From: Streptomyces sp. NBC_00377
GTDB taxonomy: Bacteria > Actinomycetota > Actinomycetes > Streptomycetales > Streptomycetaceae
Assembly: GCF_036075115.1 (NCBI RefSeq)
Contig: NZ_CP107958.1
Span: 558,001 to 622,000, forward strand
Reading direction: 5' to 3'
DNA length: 64,000 nt
Part shown: positions 1-7,632 of the stretch, in pieces
Layout of the letters: each line of letters opens with the position of its first letter
How positions within the stretch are numbered: the first letter of the stretch is position 1
Notes under the pieces: model-generated
The model's input: only the letters and a program-made list of their open reading frames with translations
Database searches by the model: none
Told to the model about the DNA's origin: nothing
Made by a program: the position numbers and the translations under genes

Positions 1-116
1 CGCCAACTCCTGCGGACTGCGAGTGGATACGTATCGACCGCACATACCGTCACTCTTACACCGCCGGCGTGCCTCCTGTCGTCGCCGTGCGGTACGGCTC
101 ACCGCACACGCCGGGT

Positions 117-407
117 TCAGGATCCTTCCCCGGCCCCGCTCACCTGGTCGGCACCGGCTGCTTCGTCCCGTGCCATGCCGAGGAAGCGCCGGATCGCTTC
201 GACCGGCATGTCGAGTCCCTCGGACGCGGACTGCTCGTCACCGAACACCTGCACCGCCTCGGTGACGGCCACGGCCAGTTCGACCTCCGCCTTGCGGACC
301 TTGGCCTCGGCCTTGTCCACGGTGTCCACCACCGCCAACTGGCGGCGCTGCTTCTCCTGGAGTCTCTGTTTACGGGAAAGGGCTTTTTCAGCGCTCTGCA
401 CAGACAT
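117..407 (-). CDS. small helical hypothetical protein
   Basis: Predicted protein of 96 residues if it starts at the ATG at 407; an in-frame ATG at 419 would add four residues (MILF). I do not recognise a family. Residues 5 to 50 are Lys/Arg/Glu/Gln-rich with heptad-like spacing (KALSRKQRLQEKQRRQ), which suggests an amphipathic helix or short coiled coil. The C-terminal part (MPVEAIRRFLGMA) could be the last helix of a helix-turn-helix. Neither start has a clear Shine-Dalgarno sequence. It stands alone, so context gives no function. The codon bias is that of a real Streptomyces gene and the opposite frames look like shadows. Confidence 0.5.
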   Translation of the reverse strand: MSVQSAEKALSRKQRLQEKQRRQLAVVDTVDKAEAKVRKAEVELAVAVTEAVQVFGDEQSASEGLDMPVEAIRRFLGMARDEAAGADQVSGAGEGS

Positions 408-745
408 GAACAAGATCATAATCAGTCGGGGGCACCCGCTGAAATCGCCAACTCACCTTCGGCCACCCAGGGGTTCACGACGCGAAAGAGCTCCGTCCAG
501 GCCCTTCGGCAGGACGCCCGCAGTCCCTCTCCCCTCCCCCGTGGATCCGCGCCGATCGCCGGGCCCGGCCCGGGCCCGGCCCGGGCCCGGCGAGCCAGGC
601 GTCAGGCTTGGGCTCGTACCGGTCGGACCAGACGATGAGCCTCCGATGACGCCGTCAGCGTGATGTACGGCCCCGACCGCAACCGGCGCGGGCTCTCCGC
701 GCCTCCTCACCCGCAGAACCGCAACACGCCGGTGAGGAGACCAAC
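408..745. other. intergenic stretch with GC-rich repeat
   Basis: About 340 bases with no supported gene. It holds the GGGCCC-type repeat at 560-592 and, at the right end, the ribosome binding site (GAGGAGA) of the gene starting at 746. I see no other structure. Confidence 0.5.
560..592. repeat. three tandem 11-bp GC-only repeats
   Basis: The unit CGGGCCCGGCC occurs three times head to tail; the last copy ends in G. Each unit is itself nearly palindromic (CCGGGCCCGG), so the tract can fold into several alternative hairpins. It lies between two divergent small genes. A structural or terminator-like role is possible but unproven. Confidence 0.7.
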
Positions 746-1063
746 GTGACCACCACCGCCCCCGAACACAGCGCCGCCCTTGGCTACGTCGACCCCTACG
801 CCGTCGACGCGGCCGGAACTTTCTGGCCCGACCCGGCCGGCTCGGGCCGGGGTACGGACCACCTGCTGCCGCCTCCCGACCCCACCCAGCGCCTCGACCT
901 CGCCCTCAGCCCGCGGGACCACCGGCGCCTCGACCTGCACGCGGCGCTCACCATGGCCGGGATCCCGCCGCGCCCCGAGGACCGGGACGCCATCGACCAG
1001 CTCAGCGCCCTGTCCGGCAGCGTCAACGCCGCCCTCCAGCGCTGGCTGCACCACCCGCGGTGA
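746..1063 (+). CDS. hypothetical protein, 105 aa
   Basis: GTG start with a good ribosome binding site (GAGGAGA, about 5 nt upstream), which favours a real gene. The protein has a Pro-rich N-terminal half (PDPTQRLDLAL) and a helical C-terminal half (AALTMAGIPPRPEDRDAI, then LSGSVNAALQRWLHH). There is no signal peptide, membrane segment or recognisable catalytic motif. I do not recognise a named family; its overall look is that of a small conserved actinomycete protein. No operon partner is evident, since the next gene is on the other strand. Confidence 0.55.
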   Translation: MTTTAPEHSAALGYVDPYAVDAAGTFWPDPAGSGRGTDHLLPPPDPTQRLDLALSPRDHRRLDLHAALTMAGIPPRPEDRDAIDQLSALSGSVNAALQRWLHHPR

Positions 1064-1219
1064 CTCCGGGCACGGCAGTCGCACCGGACGTCGTGAAAGT
1101 CCCGCAACGGACGGGAGAGTCAGGCGGCTGGAGCCACCACCCCTCGGGCGGGGCACCGGCCGACCGGGCCGACCAGTGCGGCCGGTTCGGCCGGTACCGG
1201 CGCCGCGCCCCCGGCGGGA

Positions 1220-1894
1220 TCATTCGATGCCGAGTCGTTCCACGAGCTCCTGGGCGTCGACGCCGTACGTCTCACGGATCCGTATGCCACCGGGGCCCAC
1301 GTCGAAGACGCCGCAGTCCGTGTAGACACGGCTGACGCAGCCGACTCCGGTGAGCGGGTAGGCGCAGCGCGGCACGAGCTTCGGCTCACCGGAGCGGGTG
1401 AAGAGGGTCATCATCACGTAGACGTCCTTGGCGCCGATGGCGAGGTCCATGGCGCCGCCGACGGCGGGGATGTCCTCGGGTCTGCCGGTGTGCCAGTTGG
1501 CGAGGTCGCCGTTGAAGGCGACCTGATAGGCACCGAGGACGCACACATCGAGGTGACCGCCGCGCATCATCGCGAAGGAGTCGGCGTGGTGGAAGTAGGC
1601 CGCTCCCGGCAGCTCCGTCACCGGGACCTTGCCGGCGTTGGTCAGGTCGGGGTCGACGGCGTCGCCCTCCGCCCTCGGTCCCATGTTGAGCATGCCGTTC
1701 TCGGTGTGCAGCACGACCCCCGATTCGGCGGGCAGGTGGTCGGCGATCTTGGTGGGCTGTCCGATACCGAGGTTGACGAAGGAACCGGCCGGGATGTCGC
1801 GCGCGATGACGGCGGCCAGCTCTCCCATCGAGAGCTGGTGACCGGCGCTCCTCGGCGCCCCGGCGTGGGCCCGTCCGCGGGATGTGGTGGTCAT
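1220..1894 (-). CDS. pcaJ: 3-oxoadipate CoA-transferase subunit B
   Basis: Beta subunit of a family I CoA-transferase, which moves CoA from succinyl-CoA to 3-oxoadipate in the beta-ketoadipate pathway of aromatic catabolism. The 224-residue length fits the family. The N-terminal helix ELAAVIARDIPAGSFVNLGIG is typical, and the catalytic Glu lies in HTENGMLNMGP. Its ATG at 1894 overlaps the stop of the alpha-subunit gene by 4 bp, so the two are translationally coupled. Acetoacetate CoA-transferase (ScoB) is the alternative. The thiolase directly upstream and the divergent LysR gene favour the Pca assignment. Confidence 0.88.
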   Translation of the reverse strand: MTTTSRGRAHAGAPRSAGHQLSMGELAAVIARDIPAGSFVNLGIGQPTKIADHLPAESGVVLHTENGMLNMGPRAEGDAVDPDLTNAGKVPVTELPGAAYFHHADSFAMMRGGHLDVCVLGAYQVAFNGDLANWHTGRPEDIPAVGGAMDLAIGAKDVYVMMTLFTRSGEPKLVPRCAYPLTGVGCVSRVYTDCGVFDVGPGGIRIRETYGVDAQELVERLGIE

Positions 1895-2586
1895 CGTGCC
1901 CCCTGCACGGTGTAGTGACGGGCCTCGACCTGGACGATCCGGTCGACGTAGATGGACGGGGTGACGACGGCCTCGGGGTCGAGGGTCCCGGGCTCGACGA
2001 CCTCGCCGACCTGGACGATGGTCGTCGTCGCGGCGGTGGCCATGACCGGTCCGAAGTTGCGGGCGGTCTTGCGGTAGACGAGATTGCCCATCGTGTCCGC
2101 GACGTGCGCGCCGATCAGCGCGTAGTCACCCCTGATGGGGTACTCCAGCAGGTACTTCCGACCGTCGATCTCACGCTCCTCCTTGCCCTCGGCCAGCGGC
2201 GTGCCGACCGCGGTCGGGCAGTAGAACGCGCCGATTCCGGCGCCGGCCGCCCGCATCCGCTCGGCGAGGTTGCCCTGGGGCACCACCTCGAGTTCGATCT
2301 TCCCCTCGCGGTACAGGCCGTCGAAGATCCAGGAGTCGGCCTGGCGCGGAAAGGAGCAGAGCACCTTGCGCACCCGGCCGGTGGCCAGCAGCGCGGCCAG
2401 TCCGACCTCGCCGTTGCCTGCGTTGTTGGACACGATCGTGAGGTCCTTCGCACCCTGCCGGATCAGCGCGTCGATCAGATCGAACGGCATCCCGGCCAGC
2501 CCGAAGCCGCCGACGAGAACGGTGGAGCCGTCCTCGATCCCCGCGACCGCCGCGTCCGCGCTCTCGACGACCATCGCCCGGCTCAC
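1891..2586 (-). CDS. pcaI: 3-oxoadipate CoA-transferase subunit A
   Basis: Alpha subunit partnering PcaJ. The motif VLVGGFGLAGMPFDLIDALI, the SNNAGNGEVGLAALL stretch and the C-terminal NLVYRKTARNFGPVMA segment are diagnostic of CoA-transferase subunit A. I chose the GTG at 2586 because it overlaps the thiolase stop as GTGA, giving 231 residues; an internal ATG at 2574 is possible. The gene sits between pcaF and pcaJ with 4-bp overlaps on both sides, so it is the middle of a three-gene operon. Acetoacetate CoA-transferase is the alternative. Confidence 0.87.
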   Translation of the reverse strand: MSRAMVVESADAAVAGIEDGSTVLVGGFGLAGMPFDLIDALIRQGAKDLTIVSNNAGNGEVGLAALLATGRVRKVLCSFPRQADSWIFDGLYREGKIELEVVPQGNLAERMRAAGAGIGAFYCPTAVGTPLAEGKEEREIDGRKYLLEYPIRGDYALIGAHVADTMGNLVYRKTARNFGPVMATAATTTIVQVGEVVEPGTLDPEAVVTPSIYVDRIVQVEARHYTVQGAR

Positions 2587-3788
2587 TTGGCCGTCTCCGT
2601 GACGCCGCAGTTCTCCAGGACGACGGCCAGCCCCTGACCGACCCCGATACAGATCGCGGCGACGCCGTACCGCTGCTTCGTCTCGCGCAGCACCTTGGCC
2701 AGCGTGGCGAGGATACGACCGCCCGAGGCGCCCAGCGGGTGGCCGATCGCGATGGCACCGCCCTTCTGGTTGACGAGGGCGGGGTCGATCTTCCACGCGT
2801 CGAGGCAGGCGAGCGACTGCACGGCGAAGGCCTCGTTGAGCTCGACCGCGCCCACCTGGTCCCAGCCGATCCCGGCCCGGGCCAGCGCACGGTTCGCGGC
2901 CTCGACCGGGGCGTAGCCGAAGGCCTGCGGCTCCAGCGCCAGCACACCGCGGCCGGCGATACGGGCGATCGGGTCGGTTCCGATGGTGGCCGCGGCCTTC
3001 TCGCTGCCCAGCAGCACGGCGGAGGCGCCGTCGTTGAGCGGGCTGGCGTTGCCCGCGGTGATGGTGCCGCCCTGCTCCGGTGTACGGAAGACCGGCCGCA
3101 GCCCGGCCAGCGCCTCCGGCGTCGATCCGGCGCGGATGCCCTCGTCACGGGTCAGGCCGACTCCTTCGACGGGCACCACCAGGTCGTCGTAGAAACCCGA
3201 CTCCCAGGCCTGATGGGCAAGCTGATGGGAGCGGGCGGCGAACTCGTCCTGCCGCTCGCGGGAGATCCCGAAGCGCTCGTGGAGCTGCTCGTTGGCCTCG
3301 CCGAGGCTGACGGTCCACTCCTTCGGCATCCGCGGGTTCACGAGCCGCCAGCCGAGCGTGGTCGAGACGGCGGTGACGTCACCGGCCGGGAACGGCTTCG
3401 CCGACTTGGGCAGCACCCAGGGCGCACGCGTCATCGACTCCACTCCGCCGGTCAGCACCACCTCGGCATCGCCGGACTCGATCGTGCGGCTGGCCGTCAT
3501 CGCCGCGTCGAGGCTCGAGCCGCACAGCCGGTTCACCGTGGTGCCGGGCACGCTCACCGGGAGCCCGGCGAGCAGCGCCGCCATGCGGCCGACGTTGCGG
3601 TTGTCCTCCCCGGCGCCGTTGGCGTTGCCCCACACCACGTCGGCGATGGCAGCACGATCGAGGTCCGGCACCTTCGCGAGGGTCGAGGTGATCGCGGCGG
3701 CGGCGAGGTCGTCGGGGCGGACGCCGGCCAGCGCGCCGTTGAAGCGCCCGAACGGGGTCCGCGTCGCGGCGTACAGGAAAGCACTCAT
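2583..3788 (-). CDS. pcaF: 3-oxoadipyl-CoA thiolase
   Basis: Thiolase of 401 residues that cleaves 3-oxoadipyl-CoA to succinyl-CoA and acetyl-CoA, the last step of the beta-ketoadipate pathway. The nucleophilic Cys is in NRLCGSSLDA, the conserved His in GGAIAIGHPLGASGGR and the second catalytic Cys in AAICIGVGQGLAVVLE. The start at 3788 (MSAFLYAATRTPFGRF) matches the family N-terminus; an upstream in-frame ATG at 3830 would run into the divergent regulator promoter. It is the first gene of the pcaFIJ operon. Another acetyl-CoA acetyltransferase is the main alternative. Confidence 0.88.
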   Translation of the reverse strand: MSAFLYAATRTPFGRFNGALAGVRPDDLAAAAITSTLAKVPDLDRAAIADVVWGNANGAGEDNRNVGRMAALLAGLPVSVPGTTVNRLCGSSLDAAMTASRTIESGDAEVVLTGGVESMTRAPWVLPKSAKPFPAGDVTAVSTTLGWRLVNPRMPKEWTVSLGEANEQLHERFGISRERQDEFAARSHQLAHQAWESGFYDDLVVPVEGVGLTRDEGIRAGSTPEALAGLRPVFRTPEQGGTITAGNASPLNDGASAVLLGSEKAAATIGTDPIARIAGRGVLALEPQAFGYAPVEAANRALARAGIGWDQVGAVELNEAFAVQSLACLDAWKIDPALVNQKGGAIAIGHPLGASGGRILATLAKVLRETKQRYGVAAICIGVGQGLAVVLENCGVTETAK

Positions 3789-3859
3789 GGCAACGACGCT
3801 AACCCCGGGCCGCGATATTCTGAAGTACACATATTCACGTTGATTGATATGGACAGCAT
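3789..3859. promoter_or_regulatory. divergent pcaF/LysR promoter region
   Basis: A 71-bp intergenic gap that is strikingly AT-rich for this genome. It contains two copies of (G/C)ATATTC at about 3811-3833 and further ATAT/TGAT steps. LysR regulators usually bind such T-N11-A sites between their own gene and the divergent target, so this is the likely operator. Exact promoter boxes cannot be fixed by eye. Confidence 0.55.
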
Positions 3860-4741
3860 ATGGATCTGCGCCATCTTCGCTACTTCGTGGCGGTGGCCGA
3901 GGAGCTCCACTTCGGTCGCGCCGCGGAGCGGCTCCACATGGCCCAGCCGCCGCTCTCCCAGCAGATCCGCCGGCTCGAGGCCGAGCTCGGCGCCGAGCTG
4001 CTCCACCGCACCACCCGCCGCGTCGACCTCACCGAGGCCGGCCGGGCCTACCTCGAGCGGGCGCGCGCGATCCTCGCCGACGTCGATGAGGCCGCCCAGC
4101 ACGCACGGCTCGTCGCGGCCGGCTCGGTGGGCCACCTCGCGATCGGGTGCGTGGGCTCGGCGACGTACAGCCTCCTGCCCGCTCTTTCGCGGCGGCTCTC
4201 GGAGGAGCTTCCCGGCGTCGACTTCTCCTTCCGCGGCGAGATGCTCGCGCCCGACCAGGTCGCGGCCCTGCGCACCGGCGCGATCGACGTCGCGCTGCTG
4301 CGCCCGCCGGCGGCCGATCGCTCTCTCACCCTGCGCACCCTGCGCCGGGACCGGCTCGTCGTCGCCGTACCGGTCGACCACCCCCTCGCGCGCCGGAAAC
4401 GGCTGCGCGCCGCGGACCTCGCCGGTGCGGACCTGATCGTGCACTCCGCCGACCGCCGGTCGGTGATGTACGACGTCGTACTGGCCCTTCTTCGCGATGC
4501 CGGTGTCGAGCCGCACATCCGCCACGAGGTCGGCGAGACCTCGACGCTGGTGACGCTCGTGGCCGGCGGCCTGGGCGTCGCGGTCGTGCCCGAGCCCGTG
4601 ACCGCGCTGGCGCTCGACGGCGTCGCCTACCTGCCGCTGGCCGGGTCCGACGCACGCGTGGAGCTGGCCGTCGCCCACCGCGCCGACCGCTCCGAACCGC
4701 ACCTGGCACGTACCGTCGGGATCATCCGGGCGATGTTCTGA
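3860..4741 (+). CDS. LysR-family regulator of pcaFIJ
   Basis: LysR-type regulator of 293 residues, normal for the family. The N-terminal winged helix-turn-helix begins DLRHLRYFVAVAEELHFGRA and runs through the family motif AQPPLSQQIRRLEAELG to about residue 65. It is followed by the periplasmic-binding-protein-like effector domain (about 90-290). It is divergent from pcaF with only 71 bp between them, so it very likely senses a pathway intermediate and controls pcaFIJ. Whether it corresponds to PcaQ, PcaO or CatR of other bacteria cannot be told from sequence alone. Confidence 0.88.
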   Translation: MDLRHLRYFVAVAEELHFGRAAERLHMAQPPLSQQIRRLEAELGAELLHRTTRRVDLTEAGRAYLERARAILADVDEAAQHARLVAAGSVGHLAIGCVGSATYSLLPALSRRLSEELPGVDFSFRGEMLAPDQVAALRTGAIDVALLRPPAADRSLTLRTLRRDRLVVAVPVDHPLARRKRLRAADLAGADLIVHSADRRSVMYDVVLALLRDAGVEPHIRHEVGETSTLVTLVAGGLGVAVVPEPVTALALDGVAYLPLAGSDARVELAVAHRADRSEPHLARTVGIIRAMF

Positions 4742-5325
4742 AACCAGCCACCCCACCCCGGACAAGGCCACTCCCTGGATGGTCACACCCCGGACAGGGC
4801 CGCGGGGGCGCAACCGTCGCGCGGTGGCGGCCGATCCACGACGAAGACGCTCTCGGCCCCGCAGCCTCGCTCCCCCGACCTCGCGGGCACCGGCTGCCGG
4901 ACCCATTGCCCGCCCCGACCGGTTGTCGGCGCTTGGCCCGCCTACCGACCGAAGGGGGCCGGACGGTGAGGATGGGCTCCCCGGCCTCGCCGGTACAGCA
5001 GTCGAGCGGCTCCGTTCCGAGGGGACGAGAAACAGGCGCGTCCGCGCTTTGCCTTGTCCTGGCTTTGCACTGGGTGATCCATGTACGCGAATTTGCTTGA
5101 CCCTTACCCGGGAAGTGGGCAATCGGCGTATCCGTCGCGGTGATTGAAATCCCACGACCTCAATGTGCGTCAATCCTCCCCGTCGGCAAGGCGTGAGGCA
5201 TTCCAGCAGGTCGAAGCGGTGATGACTGTCGGGTCTTTTCCCGTTCTCTCAACGTTCAATCCGCCGTTCCCGCCCGCGAGTTATGAAGTCCCTAAGGTCT
5301 CTGGAGGCTTCGAAAGGAGGGATGC
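4742..5325. other. gene-free stretch before ABC operon
   Basis: About 580 bases with no convincing gene; the open frames here lack family resemblance and start signals. The right end (about 5090-5325) is clearly less GC-rich than the surroundings, as expected for a promoter and 5' leader. It includes a TTGACC hexamer at 5097 and ends in a near-perfect Shine-Dalgarno (AAAGGAGGG) just before the ABC ATPase. No -10 box can be placed with confidence. Confidence 0.4.
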
Positions 5326-6273
5326 ATGGACACACGCCTTTCAGTCCGGGCTCGCGGGATCAGTAAATGCTTCGGCGACGTCGTCGCGCTCGACGGAATC
5401 GATTTGGACGTGACGCAGGGTCAGATTCACGGTCTGGTCGGACCGAACGGCGCCGGCAAGACCACGTTGCTCGGCCTCCTGCTGGGCCTGGCGGTCGCCG
5501 ACAGCGGCCGTCTGGAGATCCTGGGCACGCCGGTGGGGCGGACGCTCGCCGCTCCCGACGGTGTCGCGGGGTTCGTGGACGGGCCCGGGCTCTACCCCGC
5601 GCTCACGGCCAGGCAGAACCTCGCCGCGCTGGCCGCCCTCCGCGGTGGGAAGACGCCGACGTCGGGAGTCGACGAGGTGCTCGACCGGGTCGGGCTGACC
5701 GATGTCGCCGACGACCGCACCCGCGGCTTCTCCCTGGGCATGCGTCAGCGGCTCGGGCTGGCCGCCGCCCTGCTCACCAAGCCCCGGCTGCTCGTGCTCG
5801 ACGAACCGTCCAACGGGCTCGACCCGGCCGGCACGAGGCACGTACACGGCGTCCTCGACCAGCTCGCGGCCGACGGAACCAGTGTCGTCCTCTCCAGCCA
5901 TCGTATGGACGACCTGGAGGCGCTCTGCTCCGAGGTCACGATCCTGGCGACCGGACGGGTGGTGTTCTCGGGGCCGTTGGGCAAGCTGGCCGCCGAGAAC
6001 CGCGAGCTGGGCTACCGGTTGCTCACCTCCGACGCCCGGGCAGCCCGCCTGATGGCTGCCGACACGGCCGGCATCCACCTCGTCGACGACGCCGCGGCAC
6101 GGCACGGCGCCGCCGAAGGACGGTTCGTCGTCAGCGCGTTGCTGCCCGCCCTCGACGAACTGGTGGCGCGACTGGTCCACGCGGGCATCGCGGTGCGCGA
6201 GCTCACGCCCGTGGTGTCACCTTTGGAGGCCGCCTTCCTCGCCCTCACCGAGCAGCGGGAGGCCGACGGATGA
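5326..6273 (+). CDS. ABC transporter ATP-binding protein
   Basis: ATPase subunit of an ABC-2 type exporter, 315 residues. Walker A is GPNGAGKTT (Lys45), the signature is SLGMRQRLG, Walker B is LLVLDEPSNGLDP, and the H-loop His is in VVLSSHRMDDLE. The roughly 90-residue C-terminal extension is typical of CcmA/DrrA-like drug or lantibiotic-immunity ATPases. The start is supported by an AAAGGAGGG ribosome binding site. The stop overlaps the permease start by 4 bp. The exported substrate is unknown. Co-transcription with the surface protein downstream is likely, since the next two genes follow with almost no gap. Confidence 0.88.
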   Translation: MDTRLSVRARGISKCFGDVVALDGIDLDVTQGQIHGLVGPNGAGKTTLLGLLLGLAVADSGRLEILGTPVGRTLAAPDGVAGFVDGPGLYPALTARQNLAALAALRGGKTPTSGVDEVLDRVGLTDVADDRTRGFSLGMRQRLGLAAALLTKPRLLVLDEPSNGLDPAGTRHVHGVLDQLAADGTSVVLSSHRMDDLEALCSEVTILATGRVVFSGPLGKLAAENRELGYRLLTSDARAARLMAADTAGIHLVDDAAARHGAAEGRFVVSALLPALDELVARLVHAGIAVRELTPVVSPLEAAFLALTEQREADG

Positions 6274-7628
6274 CCGCGCCCGCCTTCACCGCACCCGCCG
6301 CTTCCGCCCGCCGGACCCCGGTGACCAGCAGCTACCGCTTCGAACTGGTCAAGCTGGTCTCCCAATGGCGCATCCGGCTCCTGGTCCTCGTCTGCTGGAT
6401 CGCGCCGGGACTCTTCGTGGCCGGCGTGAGCACGCAGAGCACGCTGCCCACCGACACCCTCTTCGGCCGCTGGATGCACGCCACGGCGTGGGCCGGACCG
6501 CTGGTCATGCTCGGTTTCGCGGGTACCTGGGCGCTGCCGCTGCTCGCCTCGGTCGTGGCCGGCGATGTGTTCGCCTCCGAGGACCGGCTCGGCACCTGGC
6601 GCCATCTGCTGGTCGCGGTCCGCTCACTCCGCCGGATCTTCGTGGCGAAGTGCCTGGCAAGTCTCACCATCATCCTGCTGCTCGTGGCCGGACTGGTCTG
6701 CTCCAGCACGATCGGCGGGCTGCTGACGGTCGGTGACCATCCGCTGGTCGGCCTCGACGGCCGTCCGCTGACACCGGGGGACGCCGCCGGCCGGGTGCTG
6801 CTCGCCTGGGCCTGCGCCCTCGCCCCGACCCTGGCCCTCGCCGCGATCGGGCTGCTCGGGTCGGTCGCGCTGGGGCGGTCCCCGACGGGCCTGCTGCTGC
6901 CCCCACTCCTCGCCCTCGCGACCTCGGTCGCCCAGATGCTGCCGCTGCCCGTCGCAGTGCGTCTGGCCCTGCCCGGCTACGCCTTCATCGCGTGGAACGG
7001 CCTGTTCACCAGTCCGCCGCAGCTCGGCCCGCTCCTGATCGCCGTCGCGGTCAGCCTGGTGTGGGCGCTGCTCGCGACCGCGCTGGCGTATCTGCTGTTC
7101 CTGCGGCGCGACTTCACCAACCCTGCCTACGACGGTTCCGGGCGCCGCGCGCTCACCCTCGGGCTGCTCCCTCTTACCGGACTCACCGTCCTGACCGTCG
7201 CGGCGGTCGCCGTCGCGACCCCGTCCACGGGCTCCGGCATCGAGCAGGACAAGGTCCAGCGGTCCCTCGCCACGGCGTTCGCCCACCTCTACCGGCTACA
7301 GACCGCGCAGCTGCACCGTCCCGCCGTCACCGAGGACCGGCTGCGGGCCACGGCCGCGTGCACCAAGAGCGACGGGCAGGGCGCCCAGGAGGGCGCCGGC
7401 AACGACTGGCGGTGCGTCGTGAGCTGGCATCTGCCCGGCGTCCCGGTCACGGGGACCGCCGTCTACCAGCTCGACATCGGATCGGACGGGAGGTTCGTGG
7501 CGGACGGCGACGGGCCGAAGGAAGTGAACGGCTATTTCCTGGTGCGTACTTCGACCGGAGACGCCCCGAACCCCCTGTGGCAGTTCGACGGCAACGTCGA
7601 GCTGCTGGACACCACCTCGAAGGGATAG
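6270..7628 (+). CDS. ABC transporter permease with extracytoplasmic tail
   Basis: Membrane partner of the preceding ATPase, 452 residues, starting at an ATG overlapping its stop (ATGA). About six hydrophobic segments lie between residues 35 and 320 (for example LRLLVLVCWIAPGLFVAGV-like and LLATALAYLLFL), in ABC-2 style. After the last segment a polar domain of about 130 residues follows, containing two Cys (near CTKSDG and WRCVVSW) that could form a disulfide outside the cell. This tail is longer than in ordinary ABC-2 permeases. Its role is unknown; it might hand substrate to the YncE-type protein encoded 4 bp downstream. Confidence 0.75.
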   Translation: MTAPAFTAPAASARRTPVTSSYRFELVKLVSQWRIRLLVLVCWIAPGLFVAGVSTQSTLPTDTLFGRWMHATAWAGPLVMLGFAGTWALPLLASVVAGDVFASEDRLGTWRHLLVAVRSLRRIFVAKCLASLTIILLLVAGLVCSSTIGGLLTVGDHPLVGLDGRPLTPGDAAGRVLLAWACALAPTLALAAIGLLGSVALGRSPTGLLLPPLLALATSVAQMLPLPVAVRLALPGYAFIAWNGLFTSPPQLGPLLIAVAVSLVWALLATALAYLLFLRRDFTNPAYDGSGRRALTLGLLPLTGLTVLTVAAVAVATPSTGSGIEQDKVQRSLATAFAHLYRLQTAQLHRPAVTEDRLRATAACTKSDGQGAQEGAGNDWRCVVSWHLPGVPVTGTAVYQLDIGSDGRFVADGDGPKEVNGYFLVRTSTGDAPNPLWQFDGNVELLDTTSKG

Positions 7629-7632
7629 TCCC

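Noticed and set aside
4779..5147. Possible small gene upstream of the ABC ATPase
   Set aside because: The product is Arg/Pro-rich without any motif, start signal or neighbour coupling, and it spans the likely promoter region.
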